Source: Roseovarius sp.
Lineage (GTDB): Bacteria > Pseudomonadota > Alphaproteobacteria > Rhodobacterales > Rhodobacteraceae
Length of the DNA: 64,000 bases
Assembly: GCF_027019125.1 (NCBI RefSeq)
Contig: NZ_JALUXE010000005.1
Coordinates: forward strand, 23,541-87,540
Direction: 5' to 3'
Shown: positions 56,712 through 64,000 of the stretch, one piece after another
Layout: the number at the start of each line of letters is the position of its first letter
How positions within the stretch are numbered: the stretch's first letter is position 1
Translations under genes and position numbers: made by a program
The notes under the pieces: generated by a model
What the model was told of the DNA's origin: nothing
The model's database searches: none
Seen by the model: the letters and a program-made list of their open reading frames with translations, nothing else

Positions 56712-57710
56712 ATGGGCGTCGTCACCTGGATGGTAGAGACAACCGACAACTTTCTGGATGACGCAGCCCAAACCACCTTTGGCAACGTCGCCGGGCAGCT
56801 CGGCGGCGTCATCGTCGTGGCCTCAACGCTCGCGGTGATCGGCGTCTTCCTCAACATGATGTTTCAGTACAAGTCCATGGATGGGCGAACCGCGTTTTGG
56901 TTCGCCCTCAAGCTCATGTTGATCTCCCTCTTTGCGATGAACTGGGTCCAATTCAACGCGGTGGCCAGCGCCCTCATCAACGGCCTCGACCAGCTCGCGG
57001 GAGGCATGGTGGCAGGACTTGGCGGGGGCGGAGCAGGTGCATCCTACTTTGCCGGGGCCTTTGACGACCTCATCGAAGAATTTGGTGACTACCTGAACGC
57101 CGCCGGAGACAACATGCATTGGATGGCCGGAGCTCTGATCGGCGCGATTGGTGCGTTCCTTTTGGGCGTCATCGGCGCGCTCTGCGGCCTTGTCCTGATC
57201 TTCGCCAAGATCATGCTGACCTTCATGATCGGCATCGCACCCATCATGATCGCGCTTTCGCTGTTCGATGTCAGCAAGGACTATTTCCACCGCTGGCTGT
57301 CCAGCACGGTGTCCTACGCGCTCTACCCTCTCGTGATCGCGGGCGTGTTTTCCACTGTCGTCGGCATGTCACGTTCGTTGATGAACGAACTCGGAGATCC
57401 CTCCGGCGCAAGTAACATCGGCGCGCTGGTGCCCTTCTTCATGATGATGTTCCTCGCTGGCGGCATGATCATCGCCACCCCGCTAATCGTGCGCTCAATC
57501 TCAGGCAATTTCATGATGGCTGGGCCGCCAAGCATTCCCGGCCCCAGCGGTTTCGCAAAGGGCTTGATCGGAACCAAGGGCTCACGGGCACGGGCGCGGT
57601 GTGGGACCAGATCAAATGCAGAGATTGCCGGGGCTGGGATACGACAGGCAGGCGGTGCGACAGTTTCACTGGTTCAGCGGGTGGCGGAGAGAGCCAAGCG
57701 CTTGAAGTAG
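56712..57710 (+). CDS. virB6: VirB6/TrbL-type polytopic membrane protein
   Basis: 332 residues with five to six TM helices (for example IVVASTLAVIGVFLNMMF; AGALIGAIGAFLLGVIGALCGLVLIF) and the central VirB6 domain. GAGGAGG lies 6 nt before the ATG. It is the last gene of the virB operon, with gene order B1-B2-B3-B4-lipo-LT2-B5-B8-B9-B10-B11-DUF4177-B6. Confidence 0.88.
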   Translation: MGVVTWMVETTDNFLDDAAQTTFGNVAGQLGGVIVVASTLAVIGVFLNMMFQYKSMDGRTAFWFALKLMLISLFAMNWVQFNAVASALINGLDQLAGGMVAGLGGGGAGASYFAGAFDDLIEEFGDYLNAAGDNMHWMAGALIGAIGAFLLGVIGALCGLVLIFAKIMLTFMIGIAPIMIALSLFDVSKDYFHRWLSSTVSYALYPLVIAGVFSTVVGMSRSLMNELGDPSGASNIGALVPFFMMMFLAGGMIIATPLIVRSISGNFMMAGPPSIPGPSGFAKGLIGTKGSRARARCGTRSNAEIAGAGIRQAGGATVSLVQRVAERAKRLK

Positions 57711-57798
57711 TGAGGTTCTTGTCGCGATCGAAGTCTGTCAAATGAAGCGGCGTTGCGATACTGCTTCGTCGCGATGCATGCTGCTAGTTGCAGCCTGG

Positions 57799-58623
57799 TC
57801 ATCGGCCTTTATCACCACGACCGTACCTCTGACCGTTTTTGAATTTCTCTAGGGTTTTGGGGTCCAACTGTGTGAAATTCTCATCAACCCAGTAGTTCGC
57901 AAAACTATGGGGTGCAGTCGTGCGCCTTCCGTAGACCGTAGGGATGCCACTGAATTTCACCCCGACAACCTTGCCGCAGCCGTGTTGGTCCAGTTTCACG
58001 AGTTGTGGATGTCCTCCAGTCATGAAGGAATTTGAAGGTATCCCATTGATCAAATCGCAGAGAGACCAAAAGCATGTCCGTGCCACATTGCCTTGATCAC
58101 CCTCGGAAATCCACTTTTGTCGGTCCTTGTTTGCGCCACCACCTAGGCCCGAATTATAGACAAGCGCCGACTTTTCGCTGCTCAACCCTTTCACACCAAC
58201 CTGGTCCACTTTCCAATTAGAACTCGTATTCCCAGCATGATGCAGTCGATACATCTGAAAATCTGCAGACTCGTCTGCATTGCCTCGCACGCCGTACAGG
58301 ATATTGAGCTCGCAACTCGGGACCAACGGAGGGCTGGCACAAGGCAATCTGCAAAACTCTTCAGCTCGCTTTTTGGTACCTACCGATGATCCGACTGAGC
58401 CACGGCTAATTTCGGTCAGAAGCCGGCGTAGGAAAGAGCTGCCCCATTTGAGATCGCCCGAGAGGGCAAAAATTTCTGGAGTGCAAGCACTGTCAAAAAC
58501 CTTCTTTTCGTGCAAAGAAGCTGCCTGGCCGGTCTGAAGAGATGTGCCTTGGCTATCAGCCCCCAAGTAGAACGTCTTGGTGCCCGTTGCAGAGACTGAG
58601 AGCCATGCAGTATTGGTTGTCAT
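57799..58623 (-). CDS. Putative N-terminal-threonine (proteasome/HslV-like) hydrolase of the SIR2-HerA operon
   Basis: 274 residues. The ATG at 58623 gives MTTNTAWLSV. If Met is removed, Thr becomes N-terminal, as in HslV (MTT). GADSQGT places Asp23 at the equivalent of Asp17. EKKVF places Lys40/Lys41 at the equivalent of Lys33, followed by IFALSGDLKWG, like the IAGFAGG strand of HslV. YNSGLGGGANKDRQ resembles the later SGG-helix of the fold. So the T1/D17/K33 triad of beta-type proteasome subunits can be placed. The fold call is my inference. It lies 39 bp after herA on the same strand, the third gene of the operon. Confidence 0.6.
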   Translation of the reverse strand: MTTNTAWLSVSATGTKTFYLGADSQGTSLQTGQAASLHEKKVFDSACTPEIFALSGDLKWGSSFLRRLLTEISRGSVGSSVGTKKRAEEFCRLPCASPPLVPSCELNILYGVRGNADESADFQMYRLHHAGNTSSNWKVDQVGVKGLSSEKSALVYNSGLGGGANKDRQKWISEGDQGNVARTCFWSLCDLINGIPSNSFMTGGHPQLVKLDQHGCGKVVGVKFSGIPTVYGRRTTAPHSFANYWVDENFTQLDPKTLEKFKNGQRYGRGDKGR

Positions 58624-58662
58624 GCTCGTGCTACCTATTCGCAAGCATGGAAGGTGCAGCAA

Positions 58663-60708
58663 CTAAACCTTCCAATGTAAACTCGGATTCTGGGGGACAT
58701 ACCAAAGGTCCCGAACCTGTGTGTCGTCGCTGTTCGGGGTAGGATTGGCGTCTCGGACGCGGAAGGTGGTTGGAATTTTGACCGCGCTTCCAAATATCAG
58801 CGCGTGCTGCTTTGGCAGAGAGGGCAACCGCTTCAAAACCGTTTCCGATATGAACGGCGTCATCTGCTTGATTTGCGACAGATCATCTGGGTTTTGGATA
58901 CGGTGAATGATGAAATTGTTGCACTGTGAAAGCACTGTCTTCGACAGTTCGCTTGGCCTTTGAGAGGCGACAATCAAGAAAGCTCCGTATTTCCGACCTT
59001 CCTTGGCAATCCGCTGAAACGTGATCCCTGCATCAATGGCAAAACGACTCGGACGCTCTGAGATATAGCGATGTGCCTCTTCAAGGATTAAGTGAACGGG
59101 CATCTTGTTTCGAGGCTCTGCGCGGCGCATACGATCAAAGATCAACCTAGCGACCACGGCTGACGCTAACTCGACGATTTCATCGGATGCGTCATTTAGA
59201 TCAATTATGCAGATTTGGCGGTCCTTGCGATAACTTGCACCGTCCTTCGCAAGGCCAAGAAGCCGATCCACAAACTGAGTTGGCTCTCTGTCATGATCCT
59301 CTAAACCATCAACTGAAGCACGCAAAAACTCAAAATCGGGGTTGTCCGAGACGGATTTCAATCGTGTAACTAGCTGCGAGCAATACTCTCTTATCTGCTT
59401 GTTTCCATTGGCCTCTTCATAGAAAAGAGCCAAGTCAAGTGCCGCTTGTAAACGTTCAAAAGAAAACGGCATGTTTCCGTAGCTAGGAAGGACTGGCTCA
59501 TCCGTAACGTGGTTCTGCAAAAGCTCTAGAATGGCCTCATAGTTTTCAGACCTGTTGGAATTTCGTCCATCTTTGAACTGACCAAAATCGTTGTAGAGGC
59601 CGTCTTTTATTGTATCTCGGCAAATCTCATTAGTTGAGAACGTGTGGAGCAATGCAAGAATTCGCCCCTCCTTGCTTGGAACGCTGGCATCGTCATTCAA
59701 AATCGACAGAATAATTTTTGCCAGAACGTGATTTCTTACGGTCTTGAGCTCATCGTCGGCATCCTCAATCACATCAGCAAATGGGTATTCTTGAAATAGC
59801 GTTGTTAGACCGAGTGCTGTCCGCAATGCTGGCAGCTGCGTTTTTTCACTTGCTCGCAGCAAAAGCGCCCACTCATCGACAGTCATGAACCAATGGGGAA
59901 GACGGAAGCGGTCAACTAAATCGGCTCCGAGGAACCCCTCGTCGAGACCTTCTACTTCAGCATCTGAACTAGTTGCTTTGAAATAGCTTGCCTGAATCTG
60001 CCACGGCAGATCTTCAAAAGCCTGTCGATACTCACCGTTGACATCGAAGAGCACAAACGAGGCACCAATTGCCCAAAATTCTTCCACTCGCTCAAACACC
60101 GATTGAATTACCGACGCCACAGTGCAGGATTTCCCGCTTCCGGTGTTTCCAAGAACTGCGACATGCCCGCCAAAAAGGGCGTCGAGCTGTGCCTTAACGG
60201 GGTAATCCTTGAAAACCGCGGATGTGCCGATCTCGATCGTATGGGGGACTTGCCCCTGTTTTTCTGCACCATCGGCATCGGTTTTTGTCGCCTGATCGGG
60301 CGCTTGCTCCACGTTGAAAATACGGTCCAAATCTTCGTCGCGGGCGTAGAGCGCATCCGTATAAAGAGCGGGGAAAGTTGAAACCCCGAACTTGAACGAG
60401 CCGCCCTGAACAGGCATCGAGCCGACAGGCACAACGTCGAGAAACTTAGCCGCTGTTGCCTTGTCCATCTCAGTTCCTCCACCGTAGGCAGGAGAAAAGT
60501 CCTTCTCGCGAAGGCCTATAACTTCGAGAACGACATACTCGGATTGTGTTGGCGCCATCAAATATGACCCAAGGGTTGCGACGTAGTGCACATCATCGAA
60601 GCCCACTACCGTGAAGTTGTCGCTGCCCCTGTGTAGCTCTACAACCAACCGATCTGCTGACACGCTGACGATTTTACCAATGGCGCGGCTTACATCATCC
60701 TTCGCCAT
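58663..60708 (-). CDS. HerA-type hexameric ATPase (SIR2-HerA system)
   Basis: 681 residues. N-terminal HAS-barrel-like region (AIGKIVSVSADRLVVEL), Walker A LGNTGSGKSC (about 187-194), FVLFDVNGEY, Walker B HLILEEAHRY (about residue 560), the sensor IVASQRPSELS and the C-terminal NFIIHRIQNPDDL, all HerA/DUF87 signatures. HerA hexamers translocate DNA and dock SIR2 proteins in known defence systems. The ATG at 60708 is used, and the frame overlaps the SIR2 stop by 14 bp. The region is AT-rich compared with the virB genes. Confidence 0.9.
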   Translation of the reverse strand: MAKDDVSRAIGKIVSVSADRLVVELHRGSDNFTVVGFDDVHYVATLGSYLMAPTQSEYVVLEVIGLREKDFSPAYGGGTEMDKATAAKFLDVVPVGSMPVQGGSFKFGVSTFPALYTDALYARDEDLDRIFNVEQAPDQATKTDADGAEKQGQVPHTIEIGTSAVFKDYPVKAQLDALFGGHVAVLGNTGSGKSCTVASVIQSVFERVEEFWAIGASFVLFDVNGEYRQAFEDLPWQIQASYFKATSSDAEVEGLDEGFLGADLVDRFRLPHWFMTVDEWALLLRASEKTQLPALRTALGLTTLFQEYPFADVIEDADDELKTVRNHVLAKIILSILNDDASVPSKEGRILALLHTFSTNEICRDTIKDGLYNDFGQFKDGRNSNRSENYEAILELLQNHVTDEPVLPSYGNMPFSFERLQAALDLALFYEEANGNKQIREYCSQLVTRLKSVSDNPDFEFLRASVDGLEDHDREPTQFVDRLLGLAKDGASYRKDRQICIIDLNDASDEIVELASAVVARLIFDRMRRAEPRNKMPVHLILEEAHRYISERPSRFAIDAGITFQRIAKEGRKYGAFLIVASQRPSELSKTVLSQCNNFIIHRIQNPDDLSQIKQMTPFISETVLKRLPSLPKQHALIFGSAVKIPTTFRVRDANPTPNSDDTQVRDLWYVPQNPSLHWKV

Positions 60709-61999
60709 CTTCACCGCCTTGCTGCTTGGAAAGCAGCTTCTTGAACACCTTTTCGATTGCTTGGTCTTCTTTCTGGTCAGCGCTAAACGGCATCAAATCC
60801 TGCACAATGGTATCAAAGTAGTGTGCCTTCTTTTTTGTCTCCTCGTCGGCGCCCCAAATGAACCAAACCCGAGGATCACCGAGCGCCGCGAGTTCTTGTG
60901 TCACTGGGTTATTCGCGTCGTCGGGGTTGAGAAAGGCAACTAGCCTAAAGCCAGGAAGTGTAAGTCCCTGAAAAATGATGTTGTTAATGTGCTCGTCGCC
61001 AAAGCTGAAGCCCATGACGAACAGGACGCTTTGATCTTGGACGATTTGCCGCTGAAACTCGCGGAACATGTCCGAGTAGGGCGAGCCAAAGCTCGCTGTC
61101 TGTTTCGAGGGCGTCGGGTAAATCATAACACGATCCTGCGCGGGGTCGAGCTTGTCGGCCGATTCACGGATCGGAAAAAGGCCAGCCTCTTCTTCTGTCC
61201 AGTTGATGGAACCGTGGAGCTTGCAGAAATGAACATACCCATCGACGGCAGCCCACCTCTTCGAAGAAATATCGAGCTGCTCTGCCAACGCCCGCCTATA
61301 GGTGGCCGGATTGAAGCGGCGCTCGACCGTACCTGCGAACCCATTGGAATAGGGAATACTGGATCGGTCCATCGCCCGTTCATTGAAGAGGTCGTAGTTG
61401 GTAGTGAACACCCAAGGTGGCGCGAGCCCACGAGATCGCGTTGATAGCGATTGGTAAAAGCGGCGGTAGAGAGACACGACGCTATCGTCGCCCTGAGCGA
61501 ACGGGCCTTCGGTGCATTTTTGAAGAATGAATTTCTTGACCCCGGCGATCACCTCTTCGACGGTGGTGAGGGCGTCCAGAAAATCGGCCTTGTTGCTTGT
61601 TTTGCAGAATTGCTGTGCAGTCATCAGGACTTCCATCAGCCGTTCCAAGTTCCAGTGGAAATCTTGGTGGGCTAGGTCGATGCCGAGCTTATCGAGAAGC
61701 GCAGCCTTCTGCGCACCAGTGACGTAGCTGATAGCAGGAGGCAGGCCAGGCAACGTCTGGAAAGTGTTCTGAAACTCTTGCGCCAAAGGCCCCATCGTAG
61801 GTATGCCGAGTTCTTCTTCGCCTTGCTTGAAGGATGAACACCCCGACCCAATAAGAAATGACAGATTTTTGGAGCCAAAAACGTCAGCCAAATGCCGTCG
61901 AATTATTTCAACTCGTTCTTCAAACTTGGCTTCGGGAGGGAGCTTGGCGAACTCGTCTTTGCTACCCTTTCTGAAATTAACCAATTCTCTCAGCTCCAA
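60695..61999 (-). CDS. SIR2-domain NADase-type effector (SIR2-HerA system)
   Basis: 434 residues. NAD-binding FLIGSGCS (Gly51-Gly53), FTTNYDLF (Asn201, Asp203), catalytic-like His262 in CKLHGSINW, and GFSFGDEHINNI (330-341), as in prokaryotic SIR2-type NAD+ hydrolases. No in-frame ATG precedes the domain. The likely start is TTG at 61999, overlapping the end of a 48-codon frame. In the related two-gene SIR2-HerA (Nezha) system, NAD+ depletion stops phage growth. Confidence 0.88.
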   Translation of the reverse strand: MELRELVNFRKGSKDEFAKLPPEAKFEERVEIIRRHLADVFGSKNLSFLIGSGCSSFKQGEEELGIPTMGPLAQEFQNTFQTLPGLPPAISYVTGAQKAALLDKLGIDLAHQDFHWNLERLMEVLMTAQQFCKTSNKADFLDALTTVEEVIAGVKKFILQKCTEGPFAQGDDSVVSLYRRFYQSLSTRSRGLAPPWVFTTNYDLFNERAMDRSSIPYSNGFAGTVERRFNPATYRRALAEQLDISSKRWAAVDGYVHFCKLHGSINWTEEEAGLFPIRESADKLDPAQDRVMIYPTPSKQTASFGSPYSDMFREFQRQIVQDQSVLFVMGFSFGDEHINNIIFQGLTLPGFRLVAFLNPDDANNPVTQELAALGDPRVWFIWGADEETKKKAHYFDTIVQDLMPFSADQKEDQAIEKVFKKLLSKQQGGEDGEG

Positions 62000-62136
62000 T
62001 TCACTTTTCTATCAACACAACCAAAATGGTGGAATTCTAGGAGCAAGATTACGAGATAAACCGGTTGTATTGGAAGATGATATCTCGCCTCGGGTTCAGA
62101 AGGCGAGGGCCAGGAGCCCAAAAGGCTGCCAAGCAT
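61990..62136 (-). CDS. Possible 48-aa leader/small protein before SIR2
   Basis: ATG at 62136, with AGGAGG 11 nt before it, product MLGSLLGSWP... with a hydrophobic VYLVILLLEF near the middle. Its stop overlaps the SIR2 TTG by 10 nt, so translational coupling could explain the weak SIR2 start. It may also be chance. Confidence 0.3.
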   Translation of the reverse strand: MLGSLLGSWPSPSEPEARYHLPIQPVYLVILLLEFHHFGCVDRKVNWS

Positions 62137-62169
62137 GTAGATCAAGCCTCCTGCCCACTGTAGCGTTAT

Positions 62170-63885
62170 TCATCCCCGAGTGGCCTCTTCCATAAACCGC
62201 TCCAATCTTTCCTTTCCGGTCTGATAATCGCCCGCGTTGGGCTGTTCACCGGAAAGCGCCTTCGGCGCGCCTGACGCCAAGTCTTCGATCTCCTCACGCC
62301 GTTTTCCAACGAATTCTGAACCTTCACGCGAAGCCTGGCGGGGAGTTTCTAGTACCCCAATCTTAGACTCCAGCGCCTTGATCTGCCCTTGGAGCCCGCG
62401 CATCTGGTCCCCCGCTGAGGGAAATGGCAGATCGCCGGCCTGCTTGTCGAAGATCTGCTTTAAGAACCGGTCTTCATAGTATTTGATCCGTTTGGCTCGC
62501 ACGGGCATTTGCGCGTCGACCACCAGAACGATGTCATCAAGATCCATGCGCCGCGCTTCATCCTCGGGCAGCAACGCGGTCTCTTCGGTCCGTTCAGACA
62601 TGCTGCGCCCCGCGAAGGGGTTACGGCCGACTGATCGCGAGCGGGTCACAACACGCTTGGTTGTTTTACCAACGGCTTTGCTGAGCTCTTCGATGGTCTT
62701 TTCATCTGACGGGGTCAGATATAGCTTGATACCCGCGTTGCCTTGCAAGGCGCGACGGGCATTTTCACCGTAGATTTCGTCCAATGCCGGGATCGTCTGT
62801 GTGACGATCGCGAGGTTCGCCCGATATGACCGCAGGGTTTCGATGCTGTCGAGCACGATCGGCATTTTGCCTAGACGGTTGAACTCATCAAGCATGATCA
62901 TCACCGGCCAAGGCTCGTCCTTGCCAGGTTCGTGGTCTTGAAGGGATGCGAGCAAGTCCGAGAAGAACAAGCGGATCAGTGGCGCTAGGGATTTCACCAT
63001 GAGCGGCTCGACCACAAGATAGACCGAAAAAGGCGCCCTTCGGATATCACGAAAATCGAAGTCAGAGGTCGCGGTTGCCCTGTCAATGGCGGGGTTGGAC
63101 CATTGTTTGAGGCCAGATGTCATCAAGAGCGAAAGGTAAGAGGTCAGCGTGTCGTTGTTGGTCGAGGCCATTCGCATGAAAATCAGCTTAGCAGCCGGAT
63201 TGACGACTTCGTCGGCTCGGCGGCGATACTCTTTCTGTTTGTCACCGCCTGATGCGGTGATGCGGTAAATCTCGCCCAAGGTTGGCCGCTTTCGCTCGAA
63301 TGCCAAAAGCCCTGCCGCCACAAATAAGTCGATACCGCCATCGAGGAGCCCCTGCACCCGATCGTTGTCAGCCTGAAGGAACAGCGAAGCCAAGAGTTGC
63401 AACTCCATCTGCTGGCGATCTACGTTGTCGAGTGCCGATATGCGCAGCAAAGGATTGTACCGGTGCGAGCGGCCATCCTTCCAATCTGTTGGCGCGAACC
63501 GGAACACCTTGTCTCCCTGCGCGGCCCTGTGGCGCGCCGTCGCATCGAAGTTTTCACCCTTCACGTCCAGTACCACGGCACTGCCCTGGTAGGTCAGGAG
63601 GTTCGGGATAACGAACCCCGTCGTCTTGCCGCGTCCGGTCGGGGCGACGATCAGGGCATGGGGGAACACCTTGGACATCACGAAAGGTTTGCGGCTCTTG
63701 GGCGGGCCCATTTTGCCGAGGACGAAGCCGTGGCCGGGCTTTCCGAAAAAGCCGTTCCGCTTCATCTCGGACATCTGCTGCCAATGGGTTTCCCCAAATT
63801 TGGTCAGTGCGTCATTCATCAGGACAGCACTGAGCAAGACACCGGCACCGGTGCTGATCCCGACAATCAAGTGAACGATCTGCAT
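62170..63885 (-). CDS. virD4: VirD4/TraG-type coupling protein
   Basis: 571 residues from the ATG at 63885: N-terminal TM helix (IVHLIVGISTGAGVLLSAVLM, 3-23), then the T4SS coupling ATPase with Walker A APTGRGKT (81-88), LDVKGENF, Walker B IMLDEFNRLGKM and the C-terminal all-alpha region. It delivers relaxase-DNA to the VirB channel. An ATG at 63936 would add a basic N-terminus. A perfect 14-bp palindrome ggcctgatcaggcc lies upstream (63946-63959). It is encoded on the strand opposite to virB. Confidence 0.9.
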   Translation of the reverse strand: MQIVHLIVGISTGAGVLLSAVLMNDALTKFGETHWQQMSEMKRNGFFGKPGHGFVLGKMGPPKSRKPFVMSKVFPHALIVAPTGRGKTTGFVIPNLLTYQGSAVVLDVKGENFDATARHRAAQGDKVFRFAPTDWKDGRSHRYNPLLRISALDNVDRQQMELQLLASLFLQADNDRVQGLLDGGIDLFVAAGLLAFERKRPTLGEIYRITASGGDKQKEYRRRADEVVNPAAKLIFMRMASTNNDTLTSYLSLLMTSGLKQWSNPAIDRATATSDFDFRDIRRAPFSVYLVVEPLMVKSLAPLIRLFFSDLLASLQDHEPGKDEPWPVMIMLDEFNRLGKMPIVLDSIETLRSYRANLAIVTQTIPALDEIYGENARRALQGNAGIKLYLTPSDEKTIEELSKAVGKTTKRVVTRSRSVGRNPFAGRSMSERTEETALLPEDEARRMDLDDIVLVVDAQMPVRAKRIKYYEDRFLKQIFDKQAGDLPFPSAGDQMRGLQGQIKALESKIGVLETPRQASREGSEFVGKRREEIEDLASGAPKALSGEQPNAGDYQTGKERLERFMEEATRG

Positions 63886-63952
63886 AGGTTGTGTCTCGAA
63901 TCTGGTAGAAATTCTCCGGCGGCGTTCTCCGAGCATGTGGATTTGGGCCTGA

Positions 63953-64000
63953 TCAGGCCGCGAGGTCAAGGCTGATCGGAGCGATGGGCTGAGCCAAGGT
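63953..64000 (-). CDS. C-terminal end of a gene cut by the window
   Basis: The minus-strand frame reads TLAQPIAPISLDLAA and stops at 63953-63955. Position just upstream of virD4 suggests a relaxase or mobilisation gene, but fifteen residues cannot show that. Confidence 0.3.
   Translation of the reverse strand, partial: TLAQPIAPISLDLAA

Larger units (their letters stand above)
36987..64000. mobile_element. tRNA-Cys-integrated element (ICE or remnant), right end not in window
   Basis: The left end is defined by the tRNA-Cys 3' end plus integrase. The content includes xis-like and RHH regulators, an XRE regulator, two cargo modules (rut-like and SIR2/HerA), a full virB set and virD4. Coding style changes: the SIR2/HerA section (57.8-62.2 kb) is visibly more AT-rich than the core half. 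No second copy of the tRNA-Cys 3' end was found between 37 and 64 kb, so the right boundary lies further right or has decayed. Whether it is one element or several nested ones is not decided. Confidence 0.6.

Noticed and set aside
61857..61990. Longer N-terminal extension of SIR2 with an ATG
   Set aside because: No in-frame ATG precedes the SIR2 domain. The TTG at 61999 is the best available start.
36987..64000. Search for attR as a direct repeat of the tRNA-Cys 3' end
   Set aside because: Only partial matches such as ctcgcct at 62083 were seen. None extends enough to call a site.
1..64000. CRISPR arrays and insertion-sequence transposases
   Set aside because: No regularly spaced repeats and no DDE or IS-family transposase frame was recognised in the window.

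Overview
This window looks like chromosomal DNA of a marine Rhodobacteraceae (Roseobacter-group) alphaproteobacterium. The evidence is high GC with a strong GC3 bias, Rhodobacterales-type gene neighbourhoods (murI-argC, pyrC/pyrE/dnaB, a form II cox-like cluster, a Hint-domain protein next to a tRNA), a recurrent C/G-rich intergenic palindrome, and a roseobacter-style integrative element carrying a VirB/D4 type IV secretion system. The species cannot be named from the sequence alone.

Core half (1-36.9 kb). 1-6.9 kb holds argC (cut by the window edge), murI, an acyltransferase, a fused indolepyruvate:ferredoxin oxidoreductase and a divergent LysR regulator with a palindromic operator between them. 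At 6.97-7.05 kb lies a probable small RNA of the MmgR/alpha-r8 ('suhB') type. 7.1-9.2 kb carries an M24 peptidase-like/PLP lyase pair. 9.3-17.4 kb is a molybdenum hydroxylase cluster on the minus strand: coxD-coxE-xdhC-MoCF-coxS-coxL-coxM. Its active-site loop is the form II type, so CO is not an assured substrate. 17.6-27.3 kb contains pyrC, pyrE, dnaB and truA. Between pyrC and pyrE sits a foreign-looking insertion: a MocR regulator, a truncated FAD amine oxidase fused by a deletion scar to the tail of a TRAP permease gene, and a nitrilase-family amidase. 27.3-36.9 kb has tRNA-Arg(TCT), a Hint protein, an SDR, a Na+/solute symporter, efp, cobQ, a PopZ-like acidic protein, a TolC-family porin and a PIMT-like methyltransferase.

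Accessory half (36.9-64 kb). A tyrosine recombinase lies 62 bp downstream of an intact tRNA-Cys(GCA), the classic left end of a tRNA-integrated element. Behind it are recombination and regulatory genes (AlpA-like, Arc-like, a ribbon-helix-helix regulator and twin GGACA-N5-TGTCC operators) and an XRE regulator. The first cargo module (40.5-46.1 kb) is a LysR-controlled operon encoding a RutB-RutC-RutD set with an ABC importer but without RutA or RutF. Next comes a virB operon (46.9-57.7 kb) with two lytic transglycosylases. The second cargo module (57.8-62.1 kb, visibly more AT-rich) is a three-gene SIR2/HerA defence-like operon whose third gene encodes a small protein with the hallmarks of an N-terminal-threonine (proteasome/HslV-like) hydrolase. 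virD4 closes the window. No right attachment site was seen, so the element probably continues past 64 kb.

The most interesting feature is the SIR2-HerA-Ntn-hydrolase operon. It suggests NAD+ depletion, a DNA-translocating hexamer and a self-compartmentalising type of protease working as one anti-phage or anti-plasmid unit carried on a conjugative element.
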